Source: Firmicutes bacterium UBA5420 (lineage in GTDB: Bacteria; Bacillota; Limnochordia; Darwinibacteriales; Darwinibacteriaceae). Taken from it: a stretch of DNA of 9,166 nt. Within the stretch, counting starts at the first letter, position 1; each line of letters opens with the position of its first letter. This document shows, one piece after another, positions 1 through 7,064 of the stretch. The notes beneath the pieces were generated by a model. That model saw only the letters and a program-made list of their open reading frames with translations, searched no databases and was not told the DNA's origin. Location of the stretch: NCBI GenBank assembly GCA_002409455.1, contig DHNI01000067.1, forward strand, positions 1 to 9,166. The letters run 5' to 3'. The position numbers were made by a program, and so were the translations under genes.

Positions 1-5
1 AATCC

Positions 6-2336
6 CTAGTCCAACGACTCCAACGACTCCACGCAGGTGCTGAAAAACTGGGTGCGCTGAGGATAGACCCGCCTATCGCCGGTAAGGGTTACGCCAGCCT
101 GCAAGGGCAGATTTTCTGCATTATGTCCAACCGAAATCAAGAATTCCCCCGGTTCCGTGACCCATAACCCTTCTTGATCAAGGAAGGATAGCAATTCAAG
201 TGGAATAGAAAAGCTGAGCTGTTTGCCTTCTCCACCTGCGAGGTGAACCGAGTGAAAGCCCTTCAGTTCCATCATGGGGCGAGTGCGTGACGCCACTCGA
301 TCAGAGACGTAGACCTGGGGAACATCGCGACCTTCCCTTTCCCCTGTATTCGTAACGGTGAAGGATACAAGAAGAGCCTCATCTTCGATGGACACCGAAA
401 GTCCATCATATTCAAAAGTAGAGTAGCTTAAGCCAAAGCCAAAAGGAAAGAGTGGCTTACTATCGACTTCTAGGTAATGTCTGTTCTGCGATATATAGCG
501 CCGACTATAGTAAACTGGAGTCTGCCCCACGTCCTTGGGAATGGACACAGGCAGCCTTCCACTCGGATTGTGATCGCCAAATAACACGTCTGCTACTGCA
601 TTGCCGCCTTCTTCACCAGGCAGCCAAGCTTCCACAACGGCGGCAGCATGTTCTTTCAACCAAGGTAGAGCCAAAGGGCGTCCGTTAATTAACACAACAA
701 CGGTAGGAGTGCCCGTTGCGATAACGGCTTCTACAAGCTCTTGCTGCACACCTGGCAAGCTCAAATCAATACGATCGTGAAACTCTCCATCAGATTCGCC
801 AATTTCTTCATCAATGGCAAAGTCAACATAGCGTTCCTCATCGCTTAAGACATTAACGCCAGCTAAGCCTGATCGACCCCCCACCACCAAAACTGCAATC
901 TCTGCTTGTTTAGCCGCCTCTACCGCAGCAGGTATTCCGGTTTTATCCATGCCGACAACCGAGCAACCTTCTGCGTGCATAATCTTGGTCTGAGGCCCAA
1001 GTTTTCCAGAAATGCCTTCTAGGACACTGATCACGCGCACTGCATCTTCCTTGCGGTTCACATGTGCACTATAGGCGTAATCCCCTAATAAACTGCGTGT
1101 AGATGCCGCATTCGGCCCCACTATGGCCATGGATGACAGTTCCTTGTCAAGTGGAAGCAGATTATCCTCGTTCTTCAAAAGTACGATAGAATGCTGTGCT
1201 GCTTTTCTGGCAAGATGGCGGTGTTCTGCTGTTTCAAATTGCCTTTTTTCATTCACCGGCTGTACAAATCGCTGATCAAAAATGCCTAAGACCAATTTCA
1301 AGGCAATATGACGCCGAACCGATACGTCTACTACCTGCTCTGCAATCAATCCTTCCTGCACAGCCTCAACCAGCTTGTCGCCGTAGCACTGAACTTCAGG
1401 TAGCTCAATGTCAAGGCCCGCCTCGAGGGCTAACACACCCGAATGCTTTTCACTTGGTGAAACGCGGTGATCGGTGTTTAGCATGGGAATACTCCAATAA
1501 TCTGAGACAACAACACCTTCAAAACCCCATTCATCCCTAAGAATGGAGGTCAGAAGTTTCTTCGATGATGCACAGGGTTCGCCATCCCAATCATGATAGG
1601 CATTCATCACGGATAAAGCCCCTTCTTCCTTAATGACTGCTTCGAAAGGCAAAAGGTGCTCCTCACGCATTTCCTTTTCCCCCAATGATACGGGGGCGTG
1701 GTTGCGGCCGCCTTCGCATACCCCATGGCCTGCGAAGTGCTTTAAGGTAGCTACAATTCCCTGTTTTAAATCTTTGCCTTGGAGACCCCGTACATAGGCA
1801 GCTGCCATGGAGCTTACCAGGTAGGGATCCTCCCCAAAGGTCTCTTCAACACGGCCCCATCTGAGATCCCGAGCTAGATCTAAGACCGGCGATAACCCGA
1901 GATGGGCTCCAACAGCCCGCATTTGCTCACGGGTCACCACTGTCGTTTGCTCCTGCAATTCTGGTTGAAAAGAGCTTCCCATGCCTATGGATTGGGGGAA
2001 TGTTGTTCCTCCTTTGGCCATATAGCCCGACAGACATTCTTCATGTAGCAGGGCCGGGATTCTCAAACGCGTATGGTTGAGTAGATATTCTTGGATCTCG
2101 TTCGCCGCCTCCGCCGCCTCCCTTGGGCCAAGATCGCTAGCACCTGCTAAACGAGTAATCTGGCCAATGCCATTTTTGAGCAGCTCTTTACCTTGCTCGG
2201 TGAGCTTCCCGTTTTCCAGCAACTCTTTGGGCCCCAAAGAGCCCAATTGAGCAACTTTCTCCTCAAGGGTCATGCTAGCGACGATCCGTTGAGCTTCTTG
2301 CCAATGAACCGTAGAGATTCGTACGTTATCCATCAT
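6..2336 (-). CDS. Glycoside hydrolase family 3 beta-glucosidase/beta-xylosidase, cytoplasmic
   Basis: This 776-residue protein should release terminal beta-linked glucose or xylose from short oligosaccharides with retention of configuration. The N-terminal TIM barrel (about 15-355) carries HEECLSGY (98-105), the RWGRVEETFGEDP block (159-171), KHFAGHG (199-205) and the nucleophile region VVVSDYW, with Asp279 as the expected nucleophile. The second domain (about 380-600) holds GEFHDRIDLSLPG, where Glu518 is the likely acid/base. An Fn3-like domain follows PFGFGLSYSTF (631-641). The HEECLSGY form is familiar from the beta-xylosidase/glucosidase branch, so xylo- as well as gluco-oligosaccharides are plausible; the exact substrate is inferred. 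There is no signal peptide, so it should act on imported sugar. Two tandem ATGs are possible: AGGAGG lies 5 bases before the first and 8 before the second (2333), and spacing favours the second. It is the last operon gene seen, 27 bases after the permease. The extreme C-terminus has a small duplication (see repeat). Confidence 0.95.
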   Translation of the reverse strand: MMDNVRISTVHWQEAQRIVASMTLEEKVAQLGSLGPKELLENGKLTEQGKELLKNGIGQITRLAGASDLGPREAAEAANEIQEYLLNHTRLRIPALLHEECLSGYMAKGGTTFPQSIGMGSSFQPELQEQTTVVTREQMRAVGAHLGLSPVLDLARDLRWGRVEETFGEDPYLVSSMAAAYVRGLQGKDLKQGIVATLKHFAGHGVCEGGRNHAPVSLGEKEMREEHLLPFEAVIKEEGALSVMNAYHDWDGEPCASSKKLLTSILRDEWGFEGVVVSDYWSIPMLNTDHRVSPSEKHSGVLALEAGLDIELPEVQCYGDKLVEAVQEGLIAEQVVDVSVRRHIALKLVLGIFDQRFVQPVNEKRQFETAEHRHLARKAAQHSIVLLKNEDNLLPLDKELSSMAIVGPNAASTRSLLGDYAYSAHVNRKEDAVRVISVLEGISGKLGPQTKIMHAEGCSVVGMDKTGIPAAVEAAKQAEIAVLVVGGRSGLAGVNVLSDEERYVDFAIDEEIGESDGEFHDRIDLSLPGVQQELVEAVIATGTPTVVVLINGRPLALPWLKEHAAAVVEAWLPGEEGGNAVADVLFGDHNPSGRLPVSIPKDVGQTPVYYSRRYISQNRHYLEVDSKPLFPFGFGLSYSTFEYDGLSVSIEDEALLVSFTVTNTGEREGRDVPQVYVSDRVASRTRPMMELKGFHSVHLAGGEGKQLSFSIPLELLSFLDQEGLWVTEPGEFLISVGHNAENLPLQAGVTLTGDRRVYPQRTQFFSTCVESLESLD
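10..31. repeat. 9-bp tandem repeat at the 3' end of the GH3 gene
   Basis: TCCAACGAC occurs twice in direct succession, followed by a partial third copy (TCCA). On the coding strand this produces a repeated Glu-Ser-Leu in the last residues of the hydrolase, just before its stop codon. The repeat is in frame and harmless to the catalytic domains; it looks like a replication-slippage product. Confidence 0.7.
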
Positions 2337-2363
2337 GGTTTCCTCCTGTCTTGTTATCGTCTC

Positions 2364-3191
2364 TTATCCCTTAAGGGCACCTGTCGTCATACCCTTGATC
2401 ACCTGTTCCTGAAGGAAGAAATAAATCATAATCAGAGGCAGAGCCGCCAGGGTCAATGTTGCCATAATTAGTGGAATATCGATGCTGTATTGGCCTTGAA
2501 AATTCCACAAGCCCATGGTCAGATTCCAGTTCTTCTTGCTCGTTAATAAGACCAATGCATAAATGAACTCGTTCCACAGCAGAATAAAGCTGTAGATAGC
2601 AACCGTTGAAAGGGCCGGTTTAGAGAGGGGCATCACCACTTTCGTATAAATTCGTAGCCGCGAAGCACCATCCATGACCGCTGCTTCCTCTAGTTCCAAA
2701 GGGATATCACGCATGAATCCTACCAAAACAAAAACGGAAATGGGGAGACTAAAGGCAACATAAGGACCAACTAAAGCCGCCAAGCTATCATAGATTCCCA
2801 AGGCCCGCGTCAAATTGTAGACTGGAATTAAGGTGATATGAATGGGAATCATCATCCCTGCCACAAAAAGTCCATACACCAGGGTGCTAAAGCGAAAGCG
2901 AACGCGGCTAATTACGTAGCTCGCTAAGGAAGATACCAGAATGATAACCACGACCGAAATCACTGAGACCGATACGCTGTTGAAAAAGAACCGGAAGAAT
3001 CCACCCTCAATCACACGGACATAATTGGTGTAGAGAAACTGTTCAGGAAAAGCCCACACTGGCTTAATCAAAAACTCCATCCTACCTTTGAGGCTGGTGT
3101 TGATCATGAAGATAAAGGGATAGAAGCTAATCACAAACCATACGGCTGCAAAAAGATAAAGGCAGGCCTGTTTGATCCCTCTTCGGATCAT
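2364..3191 (-). CDS. Carbohydrate ABC transporter permease, MalG type (CUT1)
   Basis: This 275-residue inner-membrane protein is one half of the transmembrane channel of a sugar importer. Hydrophobic segments lie near residues 10-30, 70-95, 105-127, 140-160, 198-216 and 243-260, giving the six spans usual for MalG proteins. The cytoplasmic EAA loop that docks onto the ATPase is clear: EEAAVMDGAS at 168-177 with the trailing Pro188. The C-terminus (QEQVIKGMTTGALKG) is the typical ending of this subfamily. Its ATG overlaps the stop of the upstream permease gene in an ATGA, so the two are probably translationally coupled and made in equal amounts. The family is certain; the sugar cannot be read from this subunit. 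The neighbouring GH3 enzyme suggests a beta-linked oligosaccharide. Confidence 0.95.
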   Translation of the reverse strand: MIRRGIKQACLYLFAAVWFVISFYPFIFMINTSLKGRMEFLIKPVWAFPEQFLYTNYVRVIEGGFFRFFFNSVSVSVISVVVIILVSSLASYVISRVRFRFSTLVYGLFVAGMMIPIHITLIPVYNLTRALGIYDSLAALVGPYVAFSLPISVFVLVGFMRDIPLELEEAAVMDGASRLRIYTKVVMPLSKPALSTVAIYSFILLWNEFIYALVLLTSKKNWNLTMGLWNFQGQYSIDIPLIMATLTLAALPLIMIYFFLQEQVIKGMTTGALKG

Positions 3192-4099
3192 CCCTTGCCA
3201 CCCCCTTCGTACTCTCGGCGGCGGGTGGTTCGCAGGAAGACCATGGACAAGACAAAGCCAATGGTAAACAAGGCTACGGCAATGGTACTGCCATATCCCA
3301 TACGAAAGTGTTGAAATGAACGCTTATACATGTACGTAGCCATAAGCTCCGAAGCATGATTTGGCCCGCCACCACTTAATACATGAATTAAATCAAAGTA
3401 CTTCAGGGAACCAACCAGCGACAACGTAGCAGCGTTAATTATCGTCGGCCACAATAAGGGAAGTGTAATCGTCCAAAACATGTTCCAGGCTGAAGCACCA
3501 TCAATCTTGGCTGCCTCATAAAGTTCGTCAGGAATTCCTGCTAATGCAGCCATGAACAAGAGCATGTAAAAGGGGGTAAACTGCCAGTTAATTGCGTTGA
3601 TGACGGAATAAAGTACGACCTTAGGATCCCCCAACCAGTCTTGAATCCAACTAAAGCGACCGATGGCCTCAAGGAACATATTAAGTAGGCCAAATGTGGG
3701 TTCGTAGATATAACGCCACAACATGCCTATGGCTACAGCGGACATCAAATAGGGTAAGACATAGATCGTCTTCAACAGTTTTGTCCACCGAAATCGGCTG
3801 GTTAAGAGCAATGCAAGGGCAATACCCATAGGTAGTTGGAAAAGTAGAGAAACAACGACTAACGTGACATTGTTCTTGAGCGCCCGCCAGAAAATGGGAT
3901 CCTGGGCAAGTTCTTTCCAGTTTTGAAAACCAATAAAGGCTCGTTCACCTATGCCGTCCCATCGAAACAAAGAGTAATAAAAGGATACTGGAATGGGCGC
4001 TAAGACATAGAGGGCGAAAAAGAAAAGAGCAGGAGCTAAGAATAGAAAAATGGTGACACCTGGCCTTCGATACCAAGGAAGGTGGTCTAGAACCTTCAT
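3188..4099 (-). CDS. Carbohydrate ABC transporter permease, MalF type (CUT1)
   Basis: This 303-residue membrane protein is the partner of the downstream MalG-type permease. It begins with a short cytoplasmic stretch and a first span near 15-37, then spans near 75-100, 107-128, 163-187, 215-232 and 269-290. It lacks the long N-terminal extension of enterobacterial MalF and resembles the compact UgpA/LacF-like form. The EAA loop is intact: YEAAKIDGASAW at 194-205 with Pro214. The GGGPNHASELMATYMY region (243-258) is typical of the family. The start is an ATG seven bases after GGAG. It is separated by about 70 bases, including a strong hairpin, from the upstream binding-protein gene, and ends in an ATGA overlap with the next permease. 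Confidence 0.95.
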   Translation of the reverse strand: MKVLDHLPWYRRPGVTIFLFLAPALFFFALYVLAPIPVSFYYSLFRWDGIGERAFIGFQNWKELAQDPIFWRALKNNVTLVVVSLLFQLPMGIALALLLTSRFRWTKLLKTIYVLPYLMSAVAIGMLWRYIYEPTFGLLNMFLEAIGRFSWIQDWLGDPKVVLYSVINAINWQFTPFYMLLFMAALAGIPDELYEAAKIDGASAWNMFWTITLPLLWPTIINAATLSLVGSLKYFDLIHVLSGGGPNHASELMATYMYKRSFQHFRMGYGSTIAVALFTIGFVLSMVFLRTTRRREYEGGGKG

Positions 4100-4134
4100 A
4101 CAATCACTCCGCTTCCATGGACTAAGACTTTAAT

Positions 4135-4159
4135 GCGAGGGGAGGTTTCCCTCCCCCGC
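4135..4159 (-). other. GC-rich stem-loop between binding-protein and permease genes
   Basis: On the minus-strand transcript GGGGAGG pairs perfectly with CCTCCCC around a GAAA (GNRA) tetraloop. A G-T wobble and two further G-C pairs extend the stem after a one-base bulge. No U-run follows, so it is not a standard intrinsic terminator. By analogy with intergenic hairpins after malE-type genes, it may protect the upstream mRNA from 3' decay or cause partial termination, so that more binding protein than permease is made. The structure is seen; the role is inferred. Confidence 0.6.
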
Positions 4160-4169
4160 CTTACTTTAG

Positions 4170-5459
4170 CTAGTTCTCGCCGTGATAACGTTTGGCAGCT
4201 TGCTCCATGGTTTGGGCAGCCTCCTCAGGCGTCATCTCCAAGCCAAAGAGTGCCTGGGTTGTATCAAGATGAACTTGAGCCAACTCAGGTGGTAGCGATT
4301 GGTCATACCATAACTGCACCGCATCGGATCCACTGACAGCCTGATACAGGCTTTTCATCATGGGATCATCGATCTTTGATCCAATATCCTTCCCGAAGGG
4401 TGGGATATGGCCGTTGGCAATTAGCATCTCCTCCGCGATCGCATCAGATAGATATCCAAGGAACTTCACAGCATAGTCTTTGTGTTCACTTTTTTCAGCA
4501 ATAGAGAAGTAGTTGTCGCCTGGGGTACCGACCAAATTAGATGGGTCACCGAGTCCACCGTCAATGCCAGGGAACACAAAGAAGTCAAGTTTTTCAAGAA
4601 GAGGCTCATTCTCCGCTTTGATGGTTCCCCATGCCCAGGAGCCCATCAGGTACATGGCAGCCCGATCCGTATACAACAAGTTGCGAGACTGGGCCAAGTC
4701 CTCATCCATACTTTGGAAACCACGGGGAAATGCATTGTTTCTGACTAACTCTTGCAAATGCTCACCGGCCTTAATGAAGGCCTCGGCAGCAAACGAACCG
4801 CCGTCGGTGCGCATCATAGCCTTGTAAAAGGCGTCTGGCCCACCAATCCGATCGACCAAGTACATAAAATACATCGATCCGGTCCACTTATTGGAGTTAG
4901 CCAGGGCAAAGGGCGTGATATTGTTGCTGTTCAATACTTCCATCACTTCGAGCAACTCAGCATAGGTGGTTGGTATGTCAAGATTGAGGTTCTCGAAAAT
5001 ATCCGTTCTGTAAAAGACCAAAGCGGCCACCATATTCGTAATGGGAACTCCATAAACACGGCCATCTACAGAACCTAGATCCATAGCAACGGGCAGGAAG
5101 TTGTCATACAGGCCCTCCTCTACAAGGGCGTCCGTCATATCCCACACTTTACCTGCATTAATGTATGTCTCTAGTGGGCCTCCTCCCCAGGACATGAAGA
5201 TGTCTGGTTCATCATTGGCGCCCATGGCGATCATTAGTTTTGTCTTGTATTCGTCATTGATAATCTGGACTTCTTCGATGGTGACGTTCGGATAATCCGC
5301 CTCAAACCTGCGAATCGCATCCTGTATGGTGTACTGAGGTGCTCCTACGTTGGTGTGAATATGCCAAAGTGTTAGGTTGATGTCCTGGGCATAAACTCCA
5401 AAACTCATGCCTAGGAGAAGACTGATAACAAACAAGCATATGGTTGCTTTTTTTAACAC
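4170..5459 (-). CDS. Extracellular sugar-binding protein of an ABC importer (family 1 SBP)
   Basis: This 429-residue protein captures the sugar outside the cytoplasmic membrane and delivers it to the two permeases encoded just downstream. The frame is open to 5510, but the best start is the GTG at 5459: AGGAGG lies seven bases before it, and translation from there gives a perfect signal peptide (MLKKATICLFVISLLLG..., ending VYA before QD). The mature protein shows family-1 SBP features: LTLWHIHTN at the start, FEADYPNVTIEEVQI, PDIFMSWGGGPLETYINAG, VYGVPITNMVAALVFYRTDIF, and AAMYLMGSWAWG in the C-lobe. No lipobox cysteine follows the hydrophobic core, so it appears to be released by signal peptidase I instead of being lipid-anchored. 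Trp/Tyr-rich stretches suit an oligosaccharide ligand. The ligand itself is not determinable; the GH3 neighbour suggests a beta-gluco- or xylo-oligosaccharide. Confidence 0.93.
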   Translation of the reverse strand: MLKKATICLFVISLLLGMSFGVYAQDINLTLWHIHTNVGAPQYTIQDAIRRFEADYPNVTIEEVQIINDEYKTKLMIAMGANDEPDIFMSWGGGPLETYINAGKVWDMTDALVEEGLYDNFLPVAMDLGSVDGRVYGVPITNMVAALVFYRTDIFENLNLDIPTTYAELLEVMEVLNSNNITPFALANSNKWTGSMYFMYLVDRIGGPDAFYKAMMRTDGGSFAAEAFIKAGEHLQELVRNNAFPRGFQSMDEDLAQSRNLLYTDRAAMYLMGSWAWGTIKAENEPLLEKLDFFVFPGIDGGLGDPSNLVGTPGDNYFSIAEKSEHKDYAVKFLGYLSDAIAEEMLIANGHIPPFGKDIGSKIDDPMMKSLYQAVSGSDAVQLWYDQSLPPELAQVHLDTTQALFGLEMTPEEAAQTMEQAAKRYHGEN

Positions 5460-5466
5460 AGTTATC

Positions 5467-5472
5467 CCTCCT
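5467..5472 (-). promoter_or_regulatory. Ribosome binding site setting the GTG start of the binding protein
   Basis: AGGAGG on the minus strand lies seven bases upstream of the GTG at 5459. Starting there removes 17 residues that would precede the signal peptide, so this site decides between the two candidate starts. Confidence 0.85.
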
Positions 5473-5494
5473 ATTTTTCTGATCCTCCCACAAT

Positions 5495-5506
5495 ATGTCG
5501 CAACAT
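5495..5506. promoter_or_regulatory. Candidate operator dyad upstream of the binding-protein gene
   Basis: ATGTCGCAACAT is a 12-base near-palindrome (ATGT/ACAT arms, one mismatched pair inside) in the 90-base gap between the regulator and binding-protein genes. A weak -10-like TATTGT overlaps its edge on the minus strand. Its size suits a LacI-family operator, but the central step is not the canonical CG and I saw no second copy in the window. Tentative. Confidence 0.25.
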
Positions 5507-5549
5507 TCACTTTAATCGTGCCGAATCATCCCCCCCTTGCATTTTTGTA

Positions 5550-6569
5550 CTAGGCCCCGCAGGATTTACGGATGATTAACTCTGCATCGAGCAAGACCCG
5601 CGTTGTTTTACGCAGTGGACATTCAATCTGTTTTACCAGTTCTTCTGTGGCCACACGGGCCACATCGTCAAAAGGTATCTGAATTGTGGTCAACCCCGGT
5701 TCTACATAAGACGCCAGCATGATGTCGTCAAACCCCACAATCCGCACATCCTCAGGAACCCGAACACCGTGCTTTTGTAGAGTACGCATACATCCAATCG
5801 CCATCATGTCGTTGGCTGCGAAAATTCCATCTGGAAGCTCATTTCGCTCAAGGAGTTCCCGCGCACACTGTTCGCCGGCAGGCTCATGAAAATCTCCTTG
5901 GAAAAAGGAAATGGCATCGTTGCCAAGACCATGTTCTTCGCAGGCCTTCAAAAAGCCGCTTTTCCGCTCTAGAGCATCTCTTGAGTTGGATGGGCCGAGA
6001 ATGTGCAGTATCCTCTTTGCCCCCAGGCTGATCAAGTGCATTCCGGCCTTGTAACCACCGGCGTAATCATCAACCGCTACGTAGCTATGGGGCGCATTAA
6101 AGTCGGTTGGCGCTTTTGATAACCGGAAAAAGGGGATATCCCCTTTCTGTAGGTTTTCTACATATGTTCTTTCCATAGCAAAGTAGCTTCCAACAATGAT
6201 GGCACCCTGAAATTGCTTCGTAGCAATTTGCCATTGCAAAAAGGAGCTTATCTTTCCTTCTTGAGTGCTAAAATGGAAGACCAGGTGATAGCCCAACCGC
6301 TCGGCGGTGACGTAGATGGAATGCAAGAACATCATGGCAAATTGACTGTCTCTTTGGGTGCGGTTCTCCGAAGTACTAGGCCAAGTCACCAAGACGGCCA
6401 AGGTTTGTTTCTCGTTGTTTCTCAACGTTTTCTTATAACCCAACTCTGAAGCTGTCTCCAAAACTTTCGTCACAAGCGCAGGATCTACAGACGGATGACC
6501 ATTCATAACCCTGCTAACAGTAGATAGGGATACACCCGATTGTGCAGCAATGTCCCTTAGTGTTGGCAT
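5550..6569 (-). CDS. LacI-family transcriptional regulator
   Basis: This 339-residue protein has the standard LacI/GalR layout. The N-terminal helix-turn-helix (2-46) reads TLRDIAAQSGVSLSTVSRVMNG followed by LETASELGY. A periplasmic-binding-like effector domain (57-335) carries AIIVGSY, the DDYAGGYKAG segment (167-176), FAANDMMAIG (250-259) and VRIVGFDDI (275-283). It most likely represses the downstream sugar operon and releases DNA on binding an imported sugar or its breakdown product; this is inferred from its position first in the gene cluster, 90 bases before the binding-protein gene. The segment after GYKK lacks the usual PNxxARxL hinge helix and is several residues shorter than normal. 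The start is an ATG behind AAAGGGG. The family is certain; the effector and operator are unknown. Confidence 0.95.
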   Translation of the reverse strand: MPTLRDIAAQSGVSLSTVSRVMNGHPSVDPALVTKVLETASELGYKKTLRNNEKQTLAVLVTWPSTSENRTQRDSQFAMMFLHSIYVTAERLGYHLVFHFSTQEGKISSFLQWQIATKQFQGAIIVGSYFAMERTYVENLQKGDIPFFRLSKAPTDFNAPHSYVAVDDYAGGYKAGMHLISLGAKRILHILGPSNSRDALERKSGFLKACEEHGLGNDAISFFQGDFHEPAGEQCARELLERNELPDGIFAANDMMAIGCMRTLQKHGVRVPEDVRIVGFDDIMLASYVEPGLTTIQIPFDDVARVATEELVKQIECPLRKTTRVLLDAELIIRKSCGA

Positions 6570-6665
6570 TCTATTACCCCTTTAACATTTCTTAGCATAT
6601 TCATTGCATCTTACCCTTTTATTTCACGCTTGCTTTTCCATTTCCTCCTTTATTTCGCGGATTTT

Positions 6666-6733
6666 AAGAGACTTTTTCCCGATTTGTGTAGATAATATGA
6701 CTGAACTGGGGTTATGATGAGAAACTTTTTCCC
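6666..6733. repeat. Pair of 15-bp imperfect direct repeats upstream of the regulator gene
   Basis: On the minus strand GGGAAAAAGTTTCTC (6719-6733) and GGGAAAAAGTCTCTT (6666-6680) match at 13 of 15 positions. Their starts are 53 bases apart, close to five helical turns, and they flank the weak TATTAT -10-like sequence. They could bind a regulator at the lacI-type promoter, but they are not palindromic as LacI operators usually are. Confidence 0.4.
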
Positions 6734-6804
6734 AGCGAGGCGATCGTTTTGGCTTGTGTTTGGTGCAGGGAAAAGAAGACGAAGAAAAGAGGCGAAAAAA
6801 GTGG

Positions 6805-6833
6805 TTGCAAAAAGAGGCTGTTCATGGTAGGAT
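6805..6833 (+). promoter_or_regulatory. Candidate promoter of tRNA-Leu
   Basis: TTGCAA (6805-6810) and TAGGAT (6828-6833) are separated by exactly 17 bases and each matches the sigma-A consensus at four of six positions. The -10 ends about 24 bases before the mature tRNA 5' end, which fits a short leader removed by RNase P. Confidence 0.45.
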
Positions 6834-6857
6834 TATTGATGTTACAGGCTTTCTAAC

Positions 6858-6943
<86 letters not shown>

Positions 6944-6993
6944 TTGCTTTTTATTGCCTTTTTTAGCTGGGCTTATATAAATTAATGAGGGCG

Positions 6994-7015
6994 TTTGCTA
7001 ATCATTTGCTAATCA
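6994..7015. repeat. Tandem 11-bp repeat between tRNA and integrase gene, possible integrase arm site
   Basis: TTTGCTAATCA occurs twice with no spacer (6994-7004 and 7005-7015), about 50 bases inside the presumed junction. Paired 10-11-base direct repeats at this place are typical of arm-type sites bound by the N-terminal domain of Tn916/phage-type integrases, and this integrase has such a domain. The repeat is seen; its binding role is inferred. Confidence 0.6.
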
Positions 7016-7064
7016 AGCAGATTTAACGAGGTTTAGAAATTGAAGTTTGGAACCAACCATATAC

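Larger units (their letters stand above)
6570..6857. other. Intergenic region between regulator gene and tRNA-Leu
   Basis: This 288-base stretch should carry the regulator's promoter (minus strand) and the tRNA promoter (plus strand). It holds a purine-rich leader before the regulator, a direct repeat, and a -10-like TATTAT on the minus strand near 6695 with no good -35. A plus-strand frame running across it into the tRNA has no homology I recognise and is not called. A five-codon frame behind AGGAGG on the minus strand (MEKQA) is too short and too close to its SD to support. Confidence 0.6.

Noticed and set aside
4133..5295. Several plus-strand open frames opposite the binding-protein gene
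   Set aside because: They are antisense shadows of a gene with clear family motifs and a good start; none shows homology or a convincing ribosome binding site.
5460..5510. Seventeen-residue upstream extension of the binding protein
   Set aside because: It would bury the signal peptide behind a charged segment, whereas AGGAGG followed seven bases later by GTG gives a normal signal peptide.
6944..6966. T-rich stretch after tRNA-Leu as an intrinsic terminator
   Set aside because: There are T-runs but no independent stem before them; the only pairing I could draw would use the tRNA's own 3' end.
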